Origin: Doryteuthis pealeii
Lineage: Eukaryota; Mollusca; Cephalopoda; Myopsida; Loliginidae
Direction: 5' to 3'
Length of the DNA stretch: 64,000 nt
NCBI GenBank assembly: GCA_023376005.1
Contig: CM042138.1
Location: 91,862,630 to 91,926,629, forward strand
The first letter of the stretch is position 1, and every line of letters begins with the position of its first letter. A model generated the notes under the pieces. That model searched no databases and was not told where the DNA came from. It saw nothing but the letters and a program-made list of their open reading frames with translations. Both the position numbers and the translations under genes were made by a program. Of the stretch, positions 20,636 through 33,214 are shown piece by piece.

Positions 20636-21164
20636 GATACTAAAACGTTCTACCTACGTATTGAGCTTAGAAGTTGTTATAACGTGAACTTATCAGAGTA
20701 ACACTTATACCTACTAAAAAAAAGTAACAAATAGATATATTATATATTAATATATTTATATATATATATATTATATATATTATATTAAGATTTTTTTTGT
20801 TTTGATAGTGTGTTTGAAGGCATTAAATTATAAAATGCAATACAGATATTTTTTTGAAGGCAAAATAATGCAAATTTGTGTTGAAAAACATATTTCATTC
20901 AATTTCTTTTATTTTCCTTTTTTTTTCTCTTAATATTTTCGGAAGTAAAATCATCTTGAGAGAGTTCTTTCAGAGAGTTGAAAGTTTCCATCTGGTTGGT
21001 TAAAATCAACCTTGGTCTTATTCCGTTGATTTTTGATGGAGATTTTAAAAGTTAGGAGAGAATCGTCAACATCGTAAGTCCGTGTGCTTTGAGTTTTAGT
21101 GGGGAAGTTTTGAAATCATTTAATGTACATATATTTAAAAAAAAATGTTATACTATTAACAATA

Positions 21165-21445
21165 AGTCCCCGCCTCCGGGATATTAAAATAAAGATTTTT
21201 TTTGGATTATTATAGTGTGTTTGAAGCATTAATTATAAAATGCATAAGAATCAATATTTTTGCAGCAAATAATGCAAATTTAAATGTTGAAAAATAATAA
21301 AAAAAAATAGAAAATGTAAATAAATATGTTTTTTCAACATAAATTTGCATTATTTTGCCCTTCAAAACATATTTATTGCATTTTATATTAATGCTAAAAA
21401 CAAAAAATGTTTTTATTTCAATAATGCCCGAGCGGGGCCTTATGT
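21165..21445. mobile_element. Palindromic AT-rich MITE-like element nested in the left arm
   Basis: CCCCGCCTCCGGGATATT...ATTATAAAATGCAT...AATAATGCAAATTT...GTTGAAAAA is mirrored by TTTTTTCAACATAAATTTGC...ATTGCATTTTATATTAATGC...AATAATGCCCGAGCGGGG. A longer single-armed version occurs at 20,785-20,930. Confidence 0.55.
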
Positions 21446-21521
21446 TTTTAAGTATTTTAAAAAAAAAAAAATAATCTAAAATGATTCAAACTTCCATATA
21501 TAATATATATAAATATATATT

Positions 21522-21559
<38 letters not shown>

Positions 21560-21563
<4 letters not shown>

Positions 21564-21920
21564 TAATGGTCAATGTTAGTTACGTAAATAATACATTTAG
21601 CCTTTAATGTGTTTGATAAAAAAGCTTTTTTTTTTAATTCAAATATCTAAAAATTAATTCGATGAATTAACGATTTTCAAATCATAAATCAAAAATAAAT
21701 TTCTTCTTGGTTTGATTTATATATTGCAGTTTGTGGTTTTAAATTAAATAAGTCAATGCTCAATTACAGGGGAAATACTTTGCTCTTGCAACGGCAGGAA
21801 ATATCCTTGCAATGATTCTGCTGAATAGCTGACGAACACCGTCCTTTAATAGATATTCACCAAAAAGAGATGATGAATTGATCAATGGAACTGTAATCTT
21901 GGGGAAGACCGAGGAAATAA
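21560..21920. repeat. Partial third copy of duplication unit (P3)
   Basis: GTCAATGTTAGTTACGTAAA through GAAGACCGAGGAA matches P1 at 14,148-14,508 with many indels. It includes the part that P2 lacks. Confidence 0.75.
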
Positions 21921-22428
21921 ATATACCACGAGACTTCAGAATGAAAAATACTTATAACCATTTTTTTAAGATAATAGATGTCTCATTTTTTGGGAATTCG
22001 GTTGGTGTATCCTTCAGAGTCACGATTAATTGTCACGTATACCATATTTTATATTGACTCTCTTTAAGGTTTTGCTTTTTGATTAAGATTCACTGTTTGG
22101 AATTTAAATTCCTAATCTGTGGTGGTTTTTGTCAAGTAGTATATATTGGCCTAGGTCTTGGGGTTACGGTTTTCACCAGGTCATAACGCTTCTCAAATTA
22201 ATGTAAATTCAAATCAGAATTGTAAGATTGAGAATGTGGAAGTTATAACCTGAAGAGTATTTCGGGTAAATCATAATTTGCAAGACTGTCTAATCAATTT
22301 CAAAAAGTAAAATCAATTTTATTCAAGTAATTATTTGGTTAATCTCGGACTATTAGCTTGGCTTCTATGGGCATTTAAAAACAAATTTTAATATTTGTGA
22401 TATATAGTATATGTATGTATATAATATA

Positions 22429-22436
<8 letters not shown>

Positions 22437-22464
<28 letters not shown>
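22437..22464. repeat. (GT)n microsatellite flanking the palindrome centre
   Basis: Fourteen GT units; the mirror is the (AC)n tract at 22,754-22,772, shorter by several units. Confidence 0.95.
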
Positions 22465-22468
<4 letters not shown>

Positions 22469-22502
22469 TTCAGTTTCAATTTATTTAAGTCAGTGTAGAT
22501 TT

Positions 22503-22709
22503 CTTGCAAATGTCGACCTGTTCCATTACACCGATTGGTTTAATGCTGAGCTAATCAAGTGTTCAGATTGTGTGTTACTAAACTGGCTGGTTGATACTTT
22601 TTATTTTCCGCAAGGTTAAAACTAAGCGTTAATCAAAAAACAATCATTTTAACAAACTAAAAACTGGAATTTACTATTAAGTGAAGGCACAACGTGTCTA
22701 AATATTTAT
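22503..22709. other. Unpaired spacer at the palindrome centre (~207 bp)
   Basis: Between AGTCAGTGTAGATTT (left) and AAATCTACACTGACT (right) the sequence has no reverse-complement partner. No adaptor-like or repeat sequence is recognised in it. Confidence 0.8.
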
Positions 22710-23700
22710 AAATCTACACTGACTTAAATAAATGAAACGTGAACTACAATCAAACACACACACACACACACAATATACTATACTATATATTATTATATAT
22801 ATATATTATATATATATATATATTATATATACAGACAATATATCACAAATTTAAATTTGTTTTAAATGCCATAGAGCCAATCTAATAGTCCGAATAATCA
22901 AATAATACTGAAATAAAATTGATTCTACTTTTTGAAATGATAGACAGTCTTGAAATTACTGATTTTACCCAGAATACTCTCAGGTTATAAACTTCACATT
23001 CTCAAGCTACAATCTGAATTGATTTACATTAATTTGAGAAGCGGTTATGACCTGGTTGAAAACCTGAACAAGGACCTCGGCAATATATATCTACGTGACA
23101 AAACCACACAGATAGGAAATAAATTCAAAGTGAATCCTTAAATCAATAAGCAAAAACCTAAAGAGAAGTTCAATAATAAAATATTTATTACGTGACAATA
23201 ATCGTGACTCTGAAGGATACACCAACCGAATTACCAAAAATGAGACATCTATTATCTTAAAAAATGGTACAAAAAAAAAAAGAATAAGTATTTTAATCAT
23301 TGCTTGAAGTCTCGTGTGTATATTTAGTTTCCTCGGTCTTCCCAGATTAAGTTCCCATTGATCAAATTCATGATCTCTTTTTGGTGAATATCTATAACGG
23401 ACTGGTGTTCGTCAGCTATTCAGGCAGAATCATTGCAAGGATATTTCCTGCGTTGCGACAAAGTTATTCCCCTGTAATTGGAGCATTGATTATTAATTAA
23501 AAACCACAAACTGAATATATAAATCAACCAAGAAGAATTATTTTTGATTTATGATTGTAAATTCCTTAATTCATCGAATTTATTTTTAGATATTTGAATT
23601 AAAAAAAAAGCTTTTTTATCAAACACATTAAAGTGCTTAATGTTTATTTACGTACTAACATTGACATATATATATCTATATATATATAATATATATAATA

Positions 23701-23741
<41 letters not shown>

Positions 23742-23794
23742 GAAGTTTGGAAATCATTTTAGATATTTTTTTTTTTTTAATACTTTAAAAACAA

Positions 23795-24075
23795 TAAGCC
23801 CGCTCGGGCATATGAAAAATAAAAACATTTTTTTGTTTTAGCATTAATTATAAAATGCAATAGATATGTTTTTTGAGGCAAAATAATGCAATTTTATGTT
23901 GAAAAACATATTTTTACATTTTCTATTTTTTTCTTTTAATTTTTTCAACATAAATTTGCATTATTTTGCTTCAAAATATATCTTATTGCATTTTTATAAT
24001 TTTAATGTTCAAAACACACATATATATCCAAAAAAAATCTTTATTTTAATATGCCGGAGCGGGACTTTATTGTTT
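23795..24075. mobile_element. Palindromic MITE-like element, right-arm mirror
   Basis: Mirror of 21,165-21,445, starting AAGCCCGCTCGGGCATAT and ending AATATGCCGGAGCGGGAC. Indels make the inner arms unequal. Confidence 0.55.
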
Positions 24076-24596
24076 ACATAGTATTAAATTTTTTTTTTTA
24101 AATATATGGTATCTTAAATGATTCAAATTCCCACTACTCAAAAGCTACACGGGACTTTACGGTTTTGACATCTCTGCCTAACTTTTAAATCTCCATCAAT
24201 TGCAACGGAATAAGACCAGGTTGATTTTAACAAACACAGATGGAAACTTTTCAAACTCTCTGAAGAACTCTCTCAAGATGGATTTTACTCGAAAATATTA
24301 AGAGAAAAAAAAAGGAAAAAAGAAAATTGAAATGAATATGTTTTTTCAACACAAATTTTGCATTATTTTGCCTTCAAAAAAATTCTTATTGGCATTTTAT
24401 ATATTAATGCTGTAAACACACTATCAAACAAAAAAAAATTTTTAATATTATATATAATATATATAAATATAATATATATATATATATATATAATTACTAA
24501 TTGTACTTTTTTTTAGTAGGTTAAGTGTTACTCTGATAAGTAGCGTTATAACAATTCTAAAGTGCTCAATAGTAAGTACGAGCGGTTTGTATCATA

Positions 24597-24786
24597 AACG
24601 TGTTACAGAAATAGCTTACTCAAGTTTCATATAATGGATCTTCAGGGTTAAATCCACATTTTCAACGTCATATCAAAACATGAACTCCCGCAAATTACTG
24701 TAATTAATCAATATCTTGATAATTTCAGTGGATCTAACCTGAAGATCTTATGATGAACTCGTGTAGGTTATTCAGGTACACATTAA
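24597..24786. mobile_element. Inverted-repeat element family Z, right-arm mirror
   Basis: Mirror of 20,444-20,635: CGTGTTACAGAAATAGCTTA...GGATCTTCAGGGTTAAATCC and GGATCTAACCTGAAGATCTT...GGTTATTCAGGTACACATTA. Confidence 0.6.
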
Positions 24787-26646
24787 TAATAACTATATAA
24801 TATAATATATATATATTATCTATAATATATATATATTATATATGGGTCGGTCATAGAATATTTTAGAATTACATTTTTTTTTCTTAAATAGTTATTAATT
24901 CATAAAATAGGATAAATAAAAAAAAAAAGAACAATGAAAAACTATAAATTAGTAACATTCAACCCTAAAATATAATTCTGATTAAATTTTTTAACTGTTT
25001 TTTATTTGTAATTAAACTTAAATTAATAAAATACAGAAATGAGAATTAAGGAATAAATAACGAATAAAATAACCACATGAGGCAATTGAGAAAGAAATAT
25101 CAACAAAGGTTCAACCGTTATTATCCAAAAAGAAAAATATCTAAGTTTAATTAAGGAATTACATCGATTAGTTTGATAATTATTAAATAATAATTTAATA
25201 ATTAATATTAATAATAATTTAAATAATTAATATTAGATAATTAGTTGAATTAGTTAGGTAGGATCCCGATGAAATCATTTGATTGAAACCATGGGTAAGA
25301 CACTTAACTTATTTCCTTACACATACACACACACAACACACACACACACACACACACCACACAATATATATGCATGTGTGTGTGTGTGTCTATGTAGTAA
25401 TGGGTGTTTTTTTGGTTTGTCGTACGTCAATTTAAACAGTTTCGGACATTTAATACCGGAACCACTTCATGTTGATTAAAAAGTATTCAATGTGGCTAAC
25501 AGAACCTGCTTTACTTTAAGTGATCACCCCAATTAAGTACTGTCTCATCACTGCCATAACTGTCGGTGGTGATTTTACCGATTTGCAATGGCAAAGTTGT
25601 AATGGTGTACAAAGCACATCATGTCTATTCTTATCAGCCAATTCGCATAAAAATTCCAAACTATAGAAATGATTTTTGATCAGACGAGAGAGGATTCTTT
25701 CACATAGCCAGGACGTTCTATACGAATGAGGACTTTACGTCTTTCGGAAAGATGGACAAGAAAAGCTGCTTACAAAGGAGTCTCGGAGAAAATAATCAGA
25801 TACTTTTTTTCTATTCATTTTATTCAGCGAAGACTTATGGAAATTCAACTGACAGCGCTTGTCAAAACTGACAGGATAGTAAATGATTTTTATAGTTTAC
25901 AATTTATTCGCGTATAAATAAATGTTACTGGTCTTATGCGTTAGTCTGTAAAGAGGTCACTGTCTGAAATGTGGTTTATGTGGGGGTGGGGTGTAAGGAC
26001 GCTGTAAACTTTGAAACTTATTAGATGAGACAGAGGACCATACAAACTCTTCACCCTCAAAGAAAAACTTTATTTTTGTAAGAAGGGTCGTTATACATAT
26101 AAAGATGCATTTTGCCCTAATGAGTATGTGTCGTGAGGTTTTAAGGGGTCAAATAAGAACAAAACACAGGTAACGAAAAGTAGAAAAATGTATGAACAGA
26201 AAAGTAGACAATACAATCGAGAAGAGGAAATTACGTCGACGAACAGAAGTTTTGGCACTCGCATTGGCTTGCTCCTAAGCCACATTATCACTGTTATTTA
26301 TAGTAAGCTGTCGGCGCATTCCATTGTCAAATAGGGTGATCACCTATAACAGTATGAAATAGAAGAAATGTTACAACTGAGCTTTTTAAAGAAATCAAGA
26401 GTGATAGGTTCTTTATTGTCCCAATGCACTGTCAGCAATTGCCTTCATTACTGACTGCTACACTCTTAACTTTTTTTTCTTTTCCGGTGAATCCGTGTGT
26501 TTCCACGTCACAGACTACCTTTTGACACAGTTTGTAGAGGGAAAACCATACTAGAATAAAAACAATTAACGACAAAGTAAATGTTAATACCACATTCAGT
26601 ATCACCCAGAGCTCACTTTTTGTGCAAAAATAATGAATATTTTATA

Positions 26647-26896
26647 GGACCATATTACCTTTAAGCACCCTTTTTGATCTCAATTAAGAAAGGACATATT
26701 TTTCATTTACACCATCAATATCCGGTTGTTTGTTTAGGGGTTAGGTTAGGGGTTAGGGTTAGGGTTTATTTTTTATAATTTTTTTTTAAATATCTAAAAA
26801 TCGTTCTGTAAACAACCGGATATTGAGGTGTAAATGAAAAACAGTGTTCCTTTCTTAATCGAGATCAAAAAGGGGTGCCGAAAGGTCATATTGTCC
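26647..26896. mobile_element. Telomere-like MITE, right-arm mirror
   Basis: Mirror of 18,309-18,557. The central block reads AGGGGTTAGGTTAGGGG and TTAGGGTTAGGG, flanked by the same inverted ends (GCACCCTTTTTGATCTC / GAGATCAAAAAGGGGTGC). Confidence 0.85.
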
Positions 26897-27549
26897 AGAA
26901 TGTTTATATTTATGAAGATAATTAAAAATAGAATTTGAAATAGTAAAAGAAGTGAAAGTCATTGGTGGCGTTCGTGATTAAAAAATGCAGACTGGATTAA
27001 ATGTTGTAGGTAGGTAATATCTCTATATGTGACATAAAGCGATCTATTTGGAGTGTGTGTACGTACGACAAATAACATTTGATGTGTCACGTGGTGCTTA
27101 ATTGAAGGTGTGGGTAGTTTTATACTACTCTTATTCTATTCTGTTTATCTCTTGACTGGATCTGTTTGGCTCTCTGTTATTCTGCATCGGTCTGTGTCCG
27201 GCAATCTGGATCGGTTGCTGGGCTTTCTCTGTTCTTTGTGTCTGGAAATTAATTGGGATCTTCTTGGGATGTACTTGTCTTGGTACGTCGATATTTCTGA
27301 AGAAAGGTTAATTTTTTTCCAGAGTTCATATTTTTTATTTTACCCCCAAATAAAAATGTCTTGGAAAACAGACACTCGTCTTGCGTCTGTTGTCTTCGAA
27401 CACTCTGCCCAGACTGATCAAATTTTGCACTCTCTCTTTCACTCTTCGACCATCAGAAGCCAATAGATCAGTCATTCACATGTCATTCTTAATTCTAGTT
27501 AATATTCCTCTATTACATAACGGTATATTAAAAATCTTGGGTGTTTCCA

Positions 27550-27710
27550 GATCTCATCATTGTACATGTTTAGACCATTTTAGAATATTATTTTGATTAA
27601 ATATGTTCCCCGTACACATCAGAATTATTTTGTAACATTCATATGGTTTACACTTCTTAGCCATCAAATGTTTAATGTCAGACCTCCGTTAAAGTCTGGA
27701 GCACTCTGAT
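27550..27710 (-). pseudogene. Mariner-type HTH fragment, mirror of copy 2
   Basis: Reverse complement of 17,505-17,665. CCCCGTACACATCAGA and ACATTCATATGGTTTACACT encode, on the minus strand, the VYG and KPYEC stretches. The extra G of the left copy is absent here. Confidence 0.5.
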
Positions 27711-27973
27711 TTGCCATCATTTTGAGTAGTCTCATATATTTTTGCGAGAGGGAAATATTTTTTTTGCTACAAACCAATTCCAAACAATACAGAAAAGAAA
27801 ATACTTTGCTTTTAAAAGAAAATGCTTATTTATTGATGTCGTATTTTCGCGTCTAGATATTTTAGATATTTGATTTTTAAAAAAAGAGCTTTTTTATCAA
27901 ACTCATTAAAGTGCTTAAATGTACTATTTACGTAACTAACATTCGGTACGTCATAAATATATATTATATATAA

Positions 27974-28029
<56 letters not shown>

Positions 28030-28030
<1 letters not shown>

Positions 28031-28231
28031 CGCTTGTATCAGGGAGGCGTGTTCCATCGTAGAAAATTGTCCAGCAACAAGTATTCAAATCCCGGATGAG
28101 GCTTTCTGCGTTTCATAGAGTATTAATAGCCATGGATTATAATAGTTATTGATACGGACGAATGCCCTCTTTAACTTTGGTATACCAACTGGTCAGGCAA
28201 CGAAAACTCAATTCTGTTAAACTCCGCTTGG
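28030..28231 (+). mobile_element. SINE, family A-related (right arm)
   Basis: Mirror of 16,969-17,172: AGGGAGGCGTGTTCCATCGT, GTATTCAAATCCCGGATGAG, CTCTTTAACTTTGGTATACC, TGTTAAACTCCGCTTGG. Confidence 0.7.
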
Positions 28232-28639
28232 AAATTTACATAAGATTTTTAGTTTGAATTTTGTTTAACGCATATCAACCTCTGTGGGTCATTTAATGCC
28301 AAATACATATAAAGAGAGCGATTTTTCTGCAAAGAATGGTGTCTATAAAAATACGACCCTATCAAAATTATATCGGGATTATATTAAAGGATAAATTAAA
28401 AACATATACAAATCACAGACAACTAGCTGGAAGACCAGCATTTTCTGTAATAACGAATATTAGGGTTATGCCGACTTAAGTAGAAGAATCTTCTAGAAGG
28501 GGGGTGTTATTCGCTTCTATTTCTTATTGCTTTGATCTCTTGCACAATGATATCATGATATCTTACGATTGATCCAAGCTTGAAAAGAAAAATGCAGAAT
28601 GTAATCATAGTTATTCATGAAGAATCCCAAGATTTTCAT

Positions 28640-29215
28640 CAGTTTCGAAAAGTGTTATGAGCTTACAAGTGGAAACATTTGATGCGTGAAGGACATTCAA
28701 TGGAATAATTGGTTTGGCATTTCGAATTGTGCAGTTGTAAAAGAGCAAGGAACTAAACTCGTTCATCCTTTGAGGGATATAGTAGAGCAATTATCCCCAT
28801 TGAGGCATTTCTGGTTTAAATTCAAGTTGTTCCAAACTTTGGTACATACTACTGCCCTAGGGGTGGAGATCACAATCAGGCGCCTTCGTTGGCTTGGACA
28901 TATCAGGAGAATGGAAAATGGACACATCCCAAAAGATCTTTTGTACGGCGAATTAGCACAAGGCTCCCGATCGGTTGGTAGACCACGCCTACGATTTAAA
29001 AGATGTCTGCAGGAGAGCTTGAGATATGACATATTGACACAAACACGTGGGAGGTAGATGCAGAAAAATAGAGTGGCCTGGCGCCTCAAGGTTAATCAAG
29101 ACACGAGATGGGTGAAGCAGAGAAGAGAGTAGCCTCGACAGAAAAGAGAGCCAGAAAGGGAAAGAAAAGCCAACAGCCCAGAAAGCATCAAAGTTTGTAT
29201 GCATTCAGTGCACCA
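28640..29215 (+). pseudogene. LINE reverse-transcriptase tail, mirror of copy 2
   Basis: The frame at 28,686-29,057 reads KDIQWNNWFGISNCAVV, then RRLRWLGHIRRMENGHIPKD, LLYGELAQGSRSVGRPRLRF, in one frame. Indels relative to the left arm happen to join the two segments here, while AAAAGATGTC replaces AAAGATGTC and destroys KDVC. I do not take the joined frame as a real protein. Confidence 0.78.
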
Positions 29216-29439
29216 ATCTTTAATCACGAAAGCAAATATGTTAAAATCATTAAAATACATAAAAATTGACTTAATTTTGCAGACGATTCTTGAGTGACAT
29301 TTGCATACACCCTTGCTTCATTTCAGGTGCTCGTGTGGTTTAAAAGAAGGTAACAAGGGAGCGTAATGATGTTGACTTGAAATGGTTAAGCCAAACCATT
29401 ATAAGTCAATGTAAGGAGTGAAACTAAAGTGCTAAGGGT

Positions 29440-29750
29440 TTTGATTTTATGATCAAGACTTCTTTGCATGGTACAAGTCCAGTGTAAGGTTTGAAAATGA
29501 AGCATGTACTTATGCGTAGCAATGTTCCTTCTCATCAAAGCATATCTGCAAATTCTTCGAGCATAGAAGATTTACACGAAGAGAAGATAATGGAATGGCT
29601 ACCATCAAGTCTGATCTGAATCCGATTGAAAATCTATGGTTAATTGTGAAGATGAAATTATATGAAGTTAGCAAACAATATAGCAGCAAAGCAGACCTAT
29701 GGGAAACAAAACTACTATGTCAGAAATTGAACTACTGAACTATAGATATA
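29440..29750 (+). pseudogene. Tc1-like transposase fragment, mirror copy
   Basis: Mirror of 15,490-15,770. KIMEWLPS and NPIENLWLIVKMKLYEVSKQ are readable, but the loss of one C in the SSPDL codons (AAGTCTGATCTG) and of other single bases breaks the frame. Confidence 0.82.
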
Positions 29751-29998
29751 ACTATATTCAGTAGGTTTGGTGCGGGGGGGGGGTGTATTCTACAGAGAAC
29801 TAACTTTTGGGACTGGAACAAAAAAAAAATAGAAAAAAAAAAAGTGCATCTTAAAACACAAAGCTAAAATACAAAAATTTGAAAAACTCTTTATTCCCAA
29901 AATTTATTTTGTCATAGTCTTATTCAGATGTGCATGACTGAAATTGTGAGTTGAGAAGAAGAGAAAAAGTTTTATACAAGATAAGCACCATTTAATAC

Positions 29999-30000
<2 letters not shown>

Positions 30001-30066
<66 letters not shown>
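30001..30066. repeat. (GA)n microsatellite
   Basis: Mirror of the (CT)n tract at 15,130-15,194, nearly equal in length. Confidence 0.98.
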
Positions 30067-30070
<4 letters not shown>

Positions 30071-30339
30071 GTTAACAACCAAAACTGCTTATGGGCAGCA
30101 ACAATGTTTGGTCATCAGAAAAGGGGAAGGAATTCAGTTCGGGATAGCCAACCACTTCCAAAATAGATGCACTTATATGCATACACCAACCACATTCACC
30201 TTCATAATTGCAGGCTAAGATTTTTTTTTTGCAATAAGCCAAATTTTAGCAATAGATCAGTCATTCACACGTCATTCTTAATTCTAGTTAATATTCCTCT
30301 ATACATACATATAAATACAATATTGGGTTTTTCCAGATC

Positions 30340-30500
30340 TCAATCATTTTAACATGTTTAGACCATTTAAAAAATATTATTTTTTGATTAAATATGTTCC
30401 CGTACACATCAGACATTCTTCTGTACAGTTCATATGGTTTACACTTCTTAGCCACCAAATTGTTGATGACAGACTCTGTTAAATCTGGAGCACTCTGAAT
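30340..30500 (-). pseudogene. Mariner-type HTH fragment, mirror of copy 1
   Basis: Reverse complement of 14,690-14,860, with extra T bases in the poly-T stretch and a missing base in the ATGAACTGTACAG region. Confidence 0.5.
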
Positions 30501-31047
30501 TTGCCATCAGTTTTGGTATAATCTCAAATATTTTTACGAACGGAAAATATTTTTTGCTACAAGCCAACTATACAGAATAAAATAATTTGCTTTTAAAAGA
30601 AACACGCTTATTTATTGAATGTCGTATTTTCGCGTCTAATGTAGCTTACTCTCTTCATGATCTTTGATTGAACACGTTTTATCATGATCGTTTCCTCGGT
30701 CTTCCAGATTACAGTTCCATTGCTCAATTCATACACCTCTTTCTGGTAAATATCTATTAAAGGACGGTGTTCGTCAGCCTATTCACCAGAATCATGCAAG
30801 GATATTTCTGCGTTGCAGAGCAGAGTTTTTTCCCCTGTAATTGGAGCATTGATTAATTTAATTAAAACCACAAACCGATATATAAATCAATGATGAAGAA
30901 TTTTATCTTTGATTTATGATTGTAAATCTTATTCATCGAATTAATTTTTAGATATTTTGATTTTTAAAAGAGCTTTTTTATCAAACACATTAAAGTGTTA
31001 AATGTATTATTTACGTAACTAACATTGGTAGACATAATATATATATA

Positions 31048-31078
<31 letters not shown>

Positions 31079-31099
31079 AATATTATATATATATTCAAT

Positions 31100-31335
31100 A
31101 CCGCTTGTATAGGGAGGCGTGTGTATCTATGGTTTTTCCTCGTATAAAATTGTCACAGCAACAAGTGTTCAAATCCTGGATGAGGCTGTCTGCGTTTCAT
31201 AAAGTATTAATAGCCATTCATAGAGTATTAATAGCCATGGAATATATAATAGTTATGGATAGGACGAATGCCCTCTTTAACTTTGGTATACCACACTGGT
31301 CCAGGAAAGAAACTCAATTCTGTTAAACTCCGCTT
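31100..31335 (+). mobile_element. SINE, family A-related (right arm)
   Basis: Mirror of 13,846-14,085, including the duplicated AGTATTAATAGCCAT block, which confirms that the mirror pairing is copy-specific. Confidence 0.7.
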
Positions 31336-31799
31336 GAAAATTTACATATGAAGATTTTTTTGAGTTTTGAATTTTTGTTTAACGGGAATATCACCTCTGT
31401 GGGTCATTTAATGTCAATCATCTGGAGAGCGATTTTTCTGCAAAAGAAATGGGTGTCTTTAACATACGACCTATAAATACGGGATAATTTAATGGATAAA
31501 ATAAAAACACATAAAAATCACATACAACTACTGGAAGACCAGCATTTTCTGTAATAACGAATATTAGGGTTATGTCGACTGTAAGTAGAAGAATCTTCCA
31601 GAAAGGTGGGGGTGTATTCGCTTTTATTTCTTATTGCTTTGATCTCTTGCACCATGATATCATGATATGTTACGCATTATCCAGCTTGAAAAGAAAAATG
31701 CAGAATGTAATCATGTGTTATTCATGAAGAACCCAAGATTTTCATCAGTTTTCGCAAATGCATTAGCTTACAAGTGAAATTTTGATGCGTGAAGGACAT

Positions 31800-32320
31800 T
31801 CAATGAATAATTGTTTGGCATTTCGAATTGTGCAGTTGTTAAAAGAGCAAGGAATAAACTCGTTCATCCTTTGGGGGATATAGTAGTGCAATATCCCATT
31901 GGCTGCTTTTTTGGTTTAAATTCAGAGTTGTTCCAAACTTTGGTACAATACTACTTGCCTAGGGGGTGGAGATCACAATCAGGCGGCCTTCGTTGGCTTG
32001 GACATATCAGGAGAATGGAAAATGGACGCATACAAAAGATTTTTGTACGGCGATTAGCACAAGGTCCCGATTGGTTGTAGACCACGCCTACGATTTACAG
32101 ATGTCTGCAGGAGAGCTATGAGGATATGCCATATTGACAAACAACGTGGGAGGTAGATGCAAAAAATAGAGCGGCCTGGTGCCTCAACGTTAAATCAGGC
32201 ACGGAGAGGAGTGAGGCAGAGAGGAGAGTAGCTGGACAGAAAAAGAGACAGAAAAGAGAAGGAAGCCAACAGCCCCAGAAAAGCATCACTGTTGTATGCA
32301 TTCAGTGCACAAGACTGTCA
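31800..32320 (+). pseudogene. LINE reverse-transcriptase tail, mirror of copy 1
   Basis: LRWLGHIRRMENGRI is readable, followed by frame breaks (ATACAAAAGATTTTTGTACG against ATCCCAAAAGATCTTTTGTA). The left-arm copy keeps an intact ~110-residue stretch, so this copy has gathered several indels. Confidence 0.78.
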
Positions 32321-32639
32321 TTCAAGAATTGGCCCGCAGAGTCACTTGCGCGAATGCAGATAAAAATTCTTACTTTATTTTGGACACTACGCCAATCGTC
32401 CTTAGTCGACGAAAAGGATCAATAATTGGGAAGACATTTTTTCTATCTTTTAAAATATATTTCAAGCAAGCGTACTAAACAGGTTCAATTGGAACTTGAA
32501 CTCTGCTTGTTAATAACCATTGCACCTCATGGGCGGGGGGATTTTCTCTTAGTCATATTTGGAAGACAACTACTTTGTACTGGTGTATAGGTCAAAATTT
32601 TAAAGGTTGAAATTTTCGCCCAAAGTAAATGTGGGGGGT

Positions 32640-32935
32640 AATATATTTACCAACCCCTCCGCAAGAGCAGATGTGACACAAGTCAATTTCATAAGCGGAG
32701 TTTAACAGGTTTTTGAATTCAGAAGTTTTCTTCTCCTAGACCGGTTGCCTAACATGGTTAAAGAGCCGCAGTCTGCCCTACTATTACCATAGCTGGAGGG
32801 AGTGTAGAAATTCATACCTTTCCAGGGTATTAGCGCTAAGTGAAATGCAATTAAACACGTCCAGGAATTTGAACTCGGGGGGACGAGTCCATTTCCTATG
32901 ATTTAAACATTACATCACGCGCTTTCCTAATGCGT
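32640..32935 (-). mobile_element. SINE family A (right arm)
   Basis: Reverse complement of 12,241-12,535 with about a dozen single-base indels, including the B-box (GAATTTGAACTCGG). Confidence 0.8.
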
Positions 32936-33214
32936 GGGGGGAATTATATATCAAGTAATGATTTGGCTCATCAGAAGATTTGTCAATATTATTAATATAT
33001 ATATATATAGATAGGTAGTATATATAATATATAATTTGCCAAACAATTTCTAAATTTATGTGAAGTACTTCATCATTTGACAATTGAAAATATTAACAAA
33101 GGCGAGATAACTTGTGTACATGGCATGTTACAAATTTCTATTGGAATAGAAACCCACCCATAGAAATGTCCTTGTGCACGGCTCATAGTGGGGAATGAGA
33201 GGCAAGATACTAAG

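Larger units (their letters stand above)
11255..22502 (+). repeat. Giant palindrome, left arm (~11.25 kb)
   Basis: CGCTTCAACTCAGACACAAA at 11,255 is the reverse complement of the last bases before the N gap at 33,900, and correspondence continues inward for the whole arm. Anchors are: 11,366-11,581 with 33,560-33,780; 12,241-12,535 with 32,640-32,935; 15,490-15,770 with 29,440-29,750; 18,309-18,557 with 26,647-26,896; and 22,470-22,502 with 22,710-22,741. The arms differ by many single-base indels and by microsatellite length. Confidence 0.93.

Noticed and set aside
28686..29057. 123-codon LINE frame in the right arm as a better gene model
   Set aside because: The join of two LINE segments in one frame arises from indels compared with the left arm; it is not an intact protein.
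12000..33000. CRISPR array or prokaryotic defence system
   Set aside because: The repeats are dispersed SINEs and microsatellites without regular spacers, and the sequence is plainly eukaryotic.
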